From JBNKDD01 sp050288085 (lineage in GTDB: Bacteria; Chloroflexota; Anaerolineae; Aggregatilineales; UBA3940): 7,530 nt of DNA. Positions 1 to 5,580 of the stretch are shown here, in pieces. The notes below the pieces were generated by a model, which made no database searches, was not told where the DNA came from, and saw only the letters and a list, made by a program, of their open reading frames with translations. How positions within the stretch are numbered: position 1 is the stretch's first letter; each line of letters opens with the position of its first letter. The stretch is from assembly GCA_050288085.1 (NCBI GenBank), contig JBNKDD010000285.1:1-7530 (forward strand), written 5' to 3'. The translations under genes and the position numbers were made by a program.

Positions 1-299
1 GCGGTGAAGAACAGGCCATTGGGTGGTACTACTATCTTGATGACAGGATAACATTCCCATTCAAAGCAAAATGTATCAGCGAAACCAAAATTTCACCGCT
101 AAGAGAAGGTGAGGAAGTTGAAGTGCTAGAGTTGTCTCCAGCAGATGACTGTGAGGAAGGCATGTATGTACAGATTTCGTTGATGGATCGCACCTTTGGA
201 GTTCCCCTGAAACAACTTAAGCCTCTGGATGTCGATAAGAACACCCAAGAGGCTATAGAGGATTGGCACTATTGGGTTCAGCGGGGTTATACGTTCTGA
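1..299 (+). CDS. CcbP-like calcium-binding protein, 5' end missing
   Basis: This is the C-terminal 98 residues of a gene that begins before the window; the first whole codon is at 3 and the stop is TGA 297-299. The visible protein is very acidic and aromatic. It has GWYYYLDDRITFPF near its start, a central GEEVEVLELSPADDC segment, VPLKQLKPLDVD, and a closing EAIEDWHYWVQRGYTF. This order of motifs is what I know from the CcbP-type calcium-binding family (Pfam 'Calcium binding', PF11535), small soluble cytoplasmic proteins of about 120 residues, so perhaps 15-25 residues are missing. CcbP in cyanobacteria buffers free Ca2+ through surface Asp/Glu residues. Other family members are mostly uncharacterised, so calcium binding here is by homology only. 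The gene converges on the methyltransferase gene with only 28 bases between the stops, and I see no obvious hairpin terminator in that gap. Confidence 0.8.
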   Translation, partial: GEEQAIGWYYYLDDRITFPFKAKCISETKISPLREGEEVEVLELSPADDCEEGMYVQISLMDRTFGVPLKQLKPLDVDKNTQEAIEDWHYWVQRGYTF

Positions 300-327
300 T
301 AAAAATTCAGAATAGAGGGCTTGGTGT

Positions 328-1854
328 TCAGCCGGTTGTTAGTTCCCGCTTGCGACGCTCGATATAATCCTTGAGCGCATCCTCTACCGCCGGATCCATC
401 GGCGGCTTTTCGTACAGTTGAAGCAGATTCTTGGCAACCCGGTTGGCCCGCTGAACGGCATCAAGACTGCCCTGCTCCTGCCAGTTCTGATAGTTCTGGC
501 GATCAACCACCATCGGATTGTAGAAAGCATCCTTGAAGCGAGCCATCGTATGCGAGGTATCAAAGTGATTGCCACCCGGTCCCACCTGGGCGATTGAATC
601 CAACGCCAGTGTTTCGGCGCTGATCTCCACCCCGCCCAGGAAATGATGCATCATCGCCAGCCCTTCCACGTCGAGGATAAATTTCTCCATCGAGCAGACC
701 AACCCGGCTTCCAGCCACCCGGCGCTGTGCAACACGATATTGGCATGGGCCAGCACCGCCGACCAGAGTGTCATCTGAGTCTCGAACGCCGCCTGTGCAT
801 CGGGCAGTTTGGAGGTGTTCAGGCCGCCGCTGCCACGATAGGGTAGTTGATAACGCCGCGCCAACTGCGCTCCGGTCAGCATCGCCCAGGCTCCTTCCGG
901 TGTTCCGAAGGCCGGACCGCCGGAATGCATATCGGTGTTGGTGGTGAATCCGCCGTAAACGACCGGCACCCCCGGATTGACCAGTTGAGTCAGGGCGATC
1001 CCGGCCAGCGCCTCGGCATTTTGTTGGGCGACTGCCGCCGCCATCGTGATCGGACTCATCGCCCCGGCCAGGATAAACGGCGTAATGATCATCGCCTGCC
1101 CCGCCCTGGCATAAGTGATCATCCCGCCGAGCATCCGGTCATCAAACCGGAGCGGGCTGTTGGCATTCGCGACGCTGGCATGGACGGGCTTCTCCTTGAT
1201 CACGTCGTGCCCGCCGTAGACAATCGCCGCCATGTTGATATAGTCGGTCGCGATCTCGCGTCCATGCGCGGCAGCCGTGCCGACTTTGTCACTCAGCGTA
1301 TATTGAATCCAGGCTTTTTCCAGGTGGCGGATCGGAACCGGGATATCCTGCGGCTCGATGATCAGGCACTCAGCCATGTGGATCGGGTTACACACCTGGG
1401 CCAATTTGCTCATCCGCTCGTAATTTTCCAGCGTACCCGGTCGGCGGCCCCCGTCCAGATCGGAGAAGTAAACCGCGCCGCCCATCGTAGCAAAATTAAT
1501 CGAATTACCACCAACCCGGAGGTGACGATCAGGATTCCGGGCATACAGCGTGAACTCTGAGGGCGCTTTGGCGACCAGTTCCAACAGCAGCCCCCGGTCG
1601 ATCCAGACGTGCTGGGTAGACCGGTCAACCTTTGCCCCGGCTTTTTCCCACAGGCTGAGGGCTTCATCGTCCAGGAAATCGATCCCGATCTCCTCGACGA
1701 TGGTCATAGAGGCCGCGTGGATTTGTTCAAGCTGCTCTATCCACAGCATCTCGACCGGCGGCAGCGGGCTGCGCAGTTGCCGGAAGGGTTTATCATACAT
1801 TGGGGATGGGATTTGTTGACGCCGACGATCTCGCGCCCGAAGTCTGGTAGCCAT
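328..1854 (-). CDS. Trimethylamine methyltransferase (MttB) superfamily protein, non-pyrrolysine type
   Basis: The gene encodes 508 residues, the usual full length for the MttB superfamily (PF06253). Members move a methyl group from a quaternary or tertiary amine to a corrinoid protein in the cytoplasm. Classical MttB carries pyrrolysine encoded by an in-frame UAG, but this frame is open throughout with no amber codon, as in glycine betaine methyltransferase MtgB and relatives. Family-like stretches are LWEKAGAKVD (68-77), the glycine-rich GSGGLNTSKLPDAQAAFE (341-358), which I believe lies near the position of the pyrrolysine segment, and the C-terminal HFDTSHTMARFKDAFYNP (430-447) followed by DRQNYQNW. 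The first 35 residues are basic and proline-rich. The ATG at 1854 is supported by AAGGAA (1861-1866) seven bases upstream. No corrinoid protein, activase or transporter is adjacent, so the substrate is unknown; betaine-like compounds are a guess. Confidence 0.9.
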   Translation of the reverse strand: MATRLRARDRRRQQIPSPMYDKPFRQLRSPLPPVEMLWIEQLEQIHAASMTIVEEIGIDFLDDEALSLWEKAGAKVDRSTQHVWIDRGLLLELVAKAPSEFTLYARNPDRHLRVGGNSINFATMGGAVYFSDLDGGRRPGTLENYERMSKLAQVCNPIHMAECLIIEPQDIPVPIRHLEKAWIQYTLSDKVGTAAAHGREIATDYINMAAIVYGGHDVIKEKPVHASVANANSPLRFDDRMLGGMITYARAGQAMIITPFILAGAMSPITMAAAVAQQNAEALAGIALTQLVNPGVPVVYGGFTTNTDMHSGGPAFGTPEGAWAMLTGAQLARRYQLPYRGSGGLNTSKLPDAQAAFETQMTLWSAVLAHANIVLHSAGWLEAGLVCSMEKFILDVEGLAMMHHFLGGVEISAETLALDSIAQVGPGGNHFDTSHTMARFKDAFYNPMVVDRQNYQNWQEQGSLDAVQRANRVAKNLLQLYEKPPMDPAVEDALKDYIERRKRELTTG

Positions 1855-1860
1855 ATTTGG

Positions 1861-1866
1861 TTCCTT
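1861..1866 (-). promoter_or_regulatory. Ribosome binding site of the MttB-like gene
   Basis: AAGGAA on the minus strand lies seven bases before the ATG at 1854-1852 and supports that start. Confidence 0.6.
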
Positions 1867-1895
1867 AATTAAAATATGGGATTTTCAGGACCAAC

Positions 1896-1928
1896 CAGGA
1901 GTAATTGCGGAGAGATGAATTGCTCCTG
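1896..1928. repeat. Inverted repeat, 11-bp stem, upstream of the MttB-like gene
   Basis: CAGGAGTAATT (1896-1906) pairs with AATTGCTCCTG (1918-1928), with one G-T pair and an 11-base loop. It begins 42 bases upstream of the MttB-like start codon. It could be an operator, or a hairpin in the 5' leader of that transcript. No T tract follows, so a terminator is unlikely. Confidence 0.55.
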
Positions 1929-1936
1929 ATCAGGAG
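1923..1936. promoter_or_regulatory. Perfect 14-bp palindrome CTCCTGATCAGGAG, candidate operator
   Basis: The sequence CTCCTGATCAGGAG is its own reverse complement. Its left half is also the right arm of the preceding stem, so the two structures compete for the same bases. Having no loop, it suits binding of a dimeric repressor or activator to duplex DNA better than an RNA hairpin. It lies 69-82 bases upstream of the MttB-like start, a usual place for a promoter-overlapping operator. The regulator is unknown and no regulator gene is adjacent. Confidence 0.4.
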
Positions 1937-1951
1937 AGAGTGCCCTCACTG

Positions 1952-1963
1952 CTGATATATCAG
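1952..1963. repeat. Perfect 12-bp palindrome CTGATATATCAG
   Basis: This AT-rich perfect palindrome lies in the divergent promoter region, 15 bases beyond the CTCCTGATCAGGAG site. It could be a second operator or part of a promoter -10 region. No function can be assigned from the sequence alone. Confidence 0.35.
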
Positions 1964-2113
1964 TTCGGTTAGATTGCCCTCATTATATTGATTTGGAGAT
2001 CGCCCTGTCAATAGCGTTTATCGATCTGTAATAAATCTCTGGCGGTATTTGTCATTTTCATGGGGCAATGTGGAAATTAACGGATACAATGTGAGCATCA
2101 TATCTATTGGTTT

Positions 2114-2120
2114 GGGGGAG
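2114..2120 (+). promoter_or_regulatory. Ribosome binding site that selects the start at 2130
   Basis: GGGGGAG lies nine bases before the ATG at 2130-2132. The frame is open further upstream to an ATG at 2049, but that ATG has no comparable site, and the extra 27 residues look like translated leader DNA. The start at 2130 is therefore preferred. Confidence 0.65.
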
Positions 2121-2129
2121 AAAATAATA

Positions 2130-3524
2130 ATGGCGAATGAACCCACTCTGAGCGAAATCATCAAATCCATTCTTGACAAACTTGATGCGCCTATCACACA
2201 GGATGAATTGATCCGGCAGGTGCTTGAAATCCGGCCCAGCAAAGCCAAGAATCCGGCAGCATCTATCAAGAATGTGCTTAAATATGACAGGGACGAGATG
2301 GCCGTTATCGATGAAGGGATGGTCATCCCCCTACACCTGGTGATGAAGGATGTACGCTTCCGCATTGTGCTGACTGAGGGCGAAGCCAGACAGCGTTCAA
2401 TAATGCCGATTCCCTGGTTCTTTCCATTTTCATTCCAATACTACCACCACCCCGGAAAGATATCTCCACCTCACCTGGTAGATGAAAGCGGGACGGATAT
2501 CCCATTTACCCTGAAAACAGTCCAGGAAGTTATCGAAGATGAGTTGTTTGGCAAAGAGAAAATTGAAATTCCCCTTTGGGATATTTCCGGCTGGCTGGCC
2601 CCCTACAAACCCAAAGCCAGGGACAGCCTGCATGTTTCGATCAAAGACTGGCAAGAGAAGGTCTTCGCACTAAGCTTTGAACCACAGACCAGAGTCGACA
2701 GAGAAGCAATCAAGCAGCAAGATAAAAAGATGGCCGACATTATTTACGACCTGCTGTACAATGCCCGCTATGAGCGCGTATTTAGCAGCGAATTGATCCC
2801 ACAGGTTTATGCCCGGTTGGGTGACGATGCTCGTGCCTATCCAGGGCATCACTGGGTGCAGGTTGTAGAGACTGACCCACGCCTGGGGCACATTGGTTAT
2901 CAGCAAATAAGCATGGCCCGGTACACCAGCTTCGATCCTGAGCCACCACTGATTGAGACAAATTCTTCCACTCTCAAGAAGATATACCGGTTCAAAGCAG
3001 CTTTCTCCTCCAACAAGAACATCTGGCGTAGATTTGAACTACAAGGCAGCGATACCCTGCAAGTATTTGATGGCTGGATGCGTGATGCCTTCAACCATGA
3101 CACCTGGGATCACCTGAGCGAGTTCCGCGTCAAGCCCAAAGATCGCCGCCACGCCGATTGGGAGGGTTTTGGCTACCACTCTCCCATGGGGGATGGAGAC
3201 GGCGAGCATATCAAAATCGCCGAGATGGGCCTTGAGGCTGGTGATGAGCTTCAATACATCTACGACTTCGGCGATTGGATCAAGCACATCATCAAGCTGG
3301 AAGCGATCACCGATCCCGAACCGGGTGTCGAATATCCCCGGTTGGTGGATCAGAACAAACCAAAATACAAATACTGTGAGGCATGCAAAAAGAAAGGTAT
3401 CAAGACAAGGGCAACCTGGGTTTGTATCTGGTGCTCAAACGATCAGCAGCAGGACGTGCTGGTGTGTGAGAAATGCGCGCAGAAAGAACACGCAGATCAT
3501 TACGTCGATGAGATCGTGTATTGA
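2130..3524 (+). CDS. HTH-like / pRiA4b ORF-3 domain / zinc-ribbon protein
   Basis: The product is 464 residues in three parts. Residues about 5-70 (TLSEIIKSILDKLDAPIT, then a helix with SIKNVLKYD and the turn AVIDEGMVIPL) resemble a HARE/winged-helix nucleic-acid-binding module. Residues about 71-280 are a region I do not recognise, with a second TLSEII-like helical stretch around 198-262. Residues about 284-395 carry the plasmid pRiA4b ORF-3-like domain (PF07929): YRFKAAFSSNKNIWRRFEL, later GDELQYIYDFGDWIKHIIKLE. The tail has C416xxC419, C432xxC435, C446xxC449 and H454xxH457, enough ligands for two zinc ions, then a C-terminal YVDEIVY. No membrane segment is visible, so it should be cytoplasmic. 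The pRiA4b domain has no well-established biochemical role, although the architecture suggests nucleic-acid or protein binding. It is a lone gene between a divergent and a convergent neighbour. Confidence 0.8.
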   Translation: MANEPTLSEIIKSILDKLDAPITQDELIRQVLEIRPSKAKNPAASIKNVLKYDRDEMAVIDEGMVIPLHLVMKDVRFRIVLTEGEARQRSIMPIPWFFPFSFQYYHHPGKISPPHLVDESGTDIPFTLKTVQEVIEDELFGKEKIEIPLWDISGWLAPYKPKARDSLHVSIKDWQEKVFALSFEPQTRVDREAIKQQDKKMADIIYDLLYNARYERVFSSELIPQVYARLGDDARAYPGHHWVQVVETDPRLGHIGYQQISMARYTSFDPEPPLIETNSSTLKKIYRFKAAFSSNKNIWRRFELQGSDTLQVFDGWMRDAFNHDTWDHLSEFRVKPKDRRHADWEGFGYHSPMGDGDGEHIKIAEMGLEAGDELQYIYDFGDWIKHIIKLEAITDPEPGVEYPRLVDQNKPKYKYCEACKKKGIKTRATWVCIWCSNDQQQDVLVCEKCAQKEHADHYVDEIVY

Positions 3525-3538
3525 TATGTAGCCTGAGT

Positions 3539-3621
3539 TGATGTTGTTGGCGAATTGACAGTCTAGGGAATTTAGGAAGAGCGCACTGATGAGTCGGCAG
3601 TGAGATTCGCCAACGACATCA
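3539..3621. repeat. Long inverted repeat between convergent genes
   Basis: TGATGTTGTTGGCGAAT (3539-3555) is matched on the opposite strand by ATTCGCCAACGACATCA (3605-3621): 17 positions with a single T/C difference, still pairable as G-T in RNA. The 49-base interior has its own small hairpin, CACTG (3584-3588) with CAGTG (3598-3602). It fills almost the whole gap between the plus-strand stop (3524) and the minus-strand stop (3629-3631). A bidirectional terminator is possible, but the central spacer is long and no T tract follows either arm. A small non-autonomous repeat element or REP-like unit is the main alternative. Confidence 0.6.
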
Positions 3622-3628
3622 GACTTTG

Positions 3629-4446
3629 TCAACTGCCGGGTTGATCAGCCAGAAGCCGCACATCTAACGGTATCCCTTTTCTCTCGTCGCGTGCCAGCGT
3701 CATGGCCTGGTTCGGGCAGTGATCAACGCATACACCGCAGCCCATGCAAGCTTCCCAATTGACGGCTGCTGATCCGTTGACCTGGACAGCCTCAAACGGG
3801 CAGATTTCCTCGCAAGATCCGCACGTCTCACACATCATATCATCCACCTGCGCGATATAACCCGACGCGGCGACCATCGGAATGCCATGTTTAGCCATCG
3901 CTTCCATGCCAAAGCAGCAGCATTTGCAGCAGTTACACAGGGCATAAAACCGCCCCCCATTGCATCCTTGAACCAGGCCGTCTGGATATGCCCTCGTTGG
4001 TGTTCGGCCTCAATCAGTTCAACAGCTTCTGTTTGGCTGATCCGGCGGCTGGTATTGGGATGGTTATTCAGGATGAAATCCACAAATGGCTGGCCGATGA
4101 TCAGGCATACCTGAGTTGGTTGGCATGGATTTTCACGAGTAAGGCGGCATGAACATTCATACACGACTACATCAGGCGGCCCTTTGAGCACCAACTCCCG
4201 CGACATCGGATAGGGGATGATCTGTTCAAGGTCACGGCGGGGGATGTCTTTGTCAATAGTGATGATCGCTTTGGCTTCTTCCTCAGTGATCACTTTGCCG
4301 TGAAAGCGGTCGGACCACCACTTTTTCCCGCGTGGTCCCAAGCGCGGGAAGATATCGTTGAGAAGTACATTGATGTACTGCCGTGACCAACGTCCATAGA
4401 TATACCCATGCAAGCTGTCGAAGACGCGTGTAAACAGTCCGGCCAT
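3629..4446 (-). pseudogene. Cys-rich double 4Fe-4S ferredoxin-type protein, split by a one-base frameshift
   Basis: The gene starts at ATG 4446-4444 behind a strong AGGAGG (4455-4460). Its zero frame runs through YECSCR (C98, C100) and C108/C114 to M163 at 3960-3958, then loses sense and stops at 3835. Shifting by -1 in the run of six G (3953-3958) gives GGRFYALCNCCKCCCFG and then the C-terminal part to TGA 3631-3629, for 272 residues in total. That part has two 4Fe-4S motifs, C206xxC209xxC212xxxC216P and C234xxC237xxC240xxxC244P. The rebuilt protein matches my recollection of a widespread anaerobe family with a CNCCKCC cluster ahead of a bacterial ferredoxin domain, probably a soluble electron carrier or Fe-S oxidoreductase subunit. 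Loss of one G (seven to six) would explain the break. A sequencing indel, a real mutation and programmed -1 frameshifting all fit. Without recoding, the 203-residue product lacks both ferredoxin clusters. Confidence 0.85.
3952..3958 (-). other. Frameshift site, slippery heptamer G GGG GGC
   Basis: On the minus strand the zero-frame codons are ATG GGG GGC GGT. The heptamer G-GGG-GGC has the X-XXY-YYZ layout for simultaneous -1 slippage, and after slipping the next codon is CGG (3952-3950), which opens the frame with the ferredoxin domains. A plain one-base deletion in the G run predicts the same protein. I found only a weak possible downstream stem (ATGCC with GGCAT), so no strong stimulatory structure supports recoding. 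Confidence 0.5.
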
Positions 4447-4454
4447 GTAATATT

Positions 4455-4460
4455 CCTCCT
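4455..4460 (-). promoter_or_regulatory. Strong ribosome binding site of the Fe-S gene
   Basis: AGGAGG on the minus strand lies eight bases before the ATG at 4446-4444. A perfect core here shows the 5' half is still equipped for translation. Confidence 0.75.
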
Positions 4461-4708
4461 GAGTTGGTATCGATTGGGACGCGATGAAGGTGATAAATTC
4501 CTGTTGACTCTTACGTGTATGGCGTATGGATGGTTGTATCAGGGTTGGGTCACCGGTCTGGTTGGCGCTGGTTTTGTGTTACCACTACAATAACTCCGTG
4601 GGAGTCATCGGGCGACAAGAAGACCGGCATTCAGCTTATGGGCATATTGAAGCCGGTTACACTGTGAACATGTTTACCTCCTGCCCGGTTTGTTTTCACC
4701 ATCATCCG
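4461..4708. other. Divergent spacer between the Fe-S gene and the Yip1 operon
   Basis: About 250 bases with no gene I can support. The plus frame stays open across 4526-4723, but that stretch has no ribosome site and its translation does not resemble Yip1 proteins. One imperfect hairpin is visible: ACCGGCATTCA (4623-4633) with TGAAGCCGGT (4648-4657), with one bulged base. GCCCGGTTTGTTTT at 4683-4696 resembles GCCCGGCTGGTTTT at 5481-5494 upstream of the second Yip1 gene. Promoters for both directions should lie here. TTGACT (4504-4509) is the only -35-like hexamer I noticed, and its -10 partner is poor. Confidence 0.4.
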
Positions 4709-4711
4709 AAG

Positions 4712-4789
4712 GGGAGCAGAACGATGGAAGAGAATATAGGCCCGGCTTCATCGGAACAGTCATCTCCGCCCCCGCCATCAGAATGGTTT
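4712..4789 (+). repeat. Direct repeat copy 1 (RBS plus N-terminus of Yip1 gene A)
   Basis: These 78 bases, from the GGGAGCAGAACG leader through the codons for SEWF, match 5503-5580 with three differences by eye. They carry the ribosome binding site and the first 22 codons. Confidence 0.85.
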
Positions 4790-5455
4790 AGCATCTGGGT
4801 CGAAGCCGTCGCCAGGCCAAGCGAAAGGAACTACATCGAAATCGCCCGCCGAGGCGATTTAAGGACAGGCTTGATCTGGCTGTCGATAACCTACCTCGTA
4901 CTCTTTTTGATTATTCTGGCGTTTGGTGCAGTCACCATGCTATTTGCTGCCAGTGATGGAGCTTATAGCGATCTGGACCCTAATCCGGTGGAAGCGGTTG
5001 TGATTCTTGCCGCTATTGGGTGCTGCGGGGCATTAGGCTATGTCGCGTTAGGGGTGGGGATGATCTGCCTGATCACCGCCCTATCCCATGCTATCGCCAA
5101 AGCTTTTGGCGGAACCGGTGACTTTGGTCAACTGCTTTACTGTGTCGCAGCCTATACTGTTCCCACTACGATTGTTTCGATAATACTGAGTGTCCTCGCC
5201 CAGATTCCCTGTGTGGGTATCTTGTTTGGGCTGCTCAGTACGGCCATAGGTATTTATACATTGGTGCTCAACGTAACCGCCATCAAAGCCGTCCACTATA
5301 TTGAAACCGGGCAGGCTTTCCTGTCCAGCACATTTATGTTGAGTGTGGCTTTGCTAGTGGTGTTCTGTGTCGTGATCGGCATCCTGTCGCCGGAGGGCCT
5401 TTCTGTTAGCAACATCTTCTCAAATGTAATCGAAGGTCTGGACGCGGGGTATTGA
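4724..5455 (+). CDS. Yip1-family membrane protein A
   Basis: The product is 243 residues, starting at ATG 4724 with AAGGGGAG (4709-4716) seven bases upstream. A soluble proline/serine-rich N-terminus (SSEQSSPPPPSEWF) precedes about five hydrophobic segments near residues 49-74, 90-122, 137-158, 161-186 and 201-222. The core AIAKAFGGTGDF, QLLYCVAAYTVPTTI and YTLVLNVTAIKAVHYIE is typical of bacterial Yip1-domain proteins (PF04893), in which a small polar residue pattern and a conserved Pro mark the third and fourth helices. Bacterial members are inner-membrane proteins of undefined function; the eukaryotic name comes from vesicle traffic. It is the first gene of a three-gene operon and is paralogous to the next gene. 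The most divergent part is the loop at about 75-90. Confidence 0.8.
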   Translation: MEENIGPASSEQSSPPPPSEWFSIWVEAVARPSERNYIEIARRGDLRTGLIWLSITYLVLFLIILAFGAVTMLFAASDGAYSDLDPNPVEAVVILAAIGCCGALGYVALGVGMICLITALSHAIAKAFGGTGDFGQLLYCVAAYTVPTTIVSIILSVLAQIPCVGILFGLLSTAIGIYTLVLNVTAIKAVHYIETGQAFLSSTFMLSVALLVVFCVVIGILSPEGLSVSNIFSNVIEGLDAGY

Positions 5456-5502
5456 GTTCTGATAGCCGCCGAGTTGATCGGCCCGGCTGGTTTTAGTGCA
5501 AA

Positions 5503-5580
5503 GGGAGCAGAACGATGGAAGAGAATGTAGGCCCGGCTTCATCGGAACAGTCATCTCCGCCCCCGCCGTCTGAATGGTTT
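5503..5580 (+). repeat. Direct repeat copy 2 (RBS plus N-terminus of Yip1 gene B)
   Basis: Second copy of the 78-base unit at 4712-4789, offset by 791 bases. Differences are ATA/GTA in codon 5, CCA/CCG, and TCA/TCT; only the first changes the protein (Ile to Val). Confidence 0.85.

Larger units (their letters stand above)
1855..2129. other. Divergent intergenic region with palindromes
   Basis: This spacer separates the minus-strand MttB-like gene from the plus-strand pRiA4b gene and should hold promoters for both. It contains a long stem (1896-1928), two perfect palindromes (1923-1936 and 1952-1963), and the octamer TGCCCTCA twice (1941-1948 and 1975-1982), with a looser relative around 2000-2006. 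A weak sigma-70-like pair for the plus gene can be drawn (CTGTCA 2005-2010 and TAATAA 2029-2034, 18 bases apart), but it matches the consensus poorly and I do not assert it. The part from about 2035 to 2113 shows nothing else I can name. Confidence 0.5.

Noticed and set aside
847..1560. A long open frame on the plus strand opposite the MttB-like gene (237 codons)
   Set aside because: It is antisense to a clearly recognisable full-length gene, has a low-complexity Arg/His/Asp-rich composition typical of shadow frames, and lacks a ribosome site.
1855..1936. Cobalamin or other known riboswitch ahead of the MttB-like gene
   Set aside because: The space is too short and I could not find the conserved cobalamin-box pattern, only simple stems.
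2049..2129. Upstream extension of the pRiA4b gene to the ATG at 2049
   Set aside because: The ATG at 2130 has GGGGGAG at good spacing; the extra 27 residues have no family character and no ribosome site before them.
3539..3621. Integron attC-like site
   Set aside because: The arms do not carry the RYYYAAC and GTTRRRY core boxes at the required places, and no integrase or cassette layout is visible.
3629..3907. Separate small ferredoxin gene starting at ATG 3907
   Set aside because: No ribosome site precedes it, and the reading frame upstream encodes the Cys cluster that continues from the 5' half, so it is one gene broken by a frameshift.
4504..4530. Sigma-70 promoter TTGACT with TATGGA for the Yip1 operon
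   Set aside because: The spacing is only 15 bases and the -10 element matches at three of six positions, so support is too weak.
4526..4723. Upstream extension of Yip1 gene A to the ATG at 4526
   Set aside because: The paralogue starts at the equivalent of 4724 with the same leader. The extension is not present there and reads like intergenic DNA.
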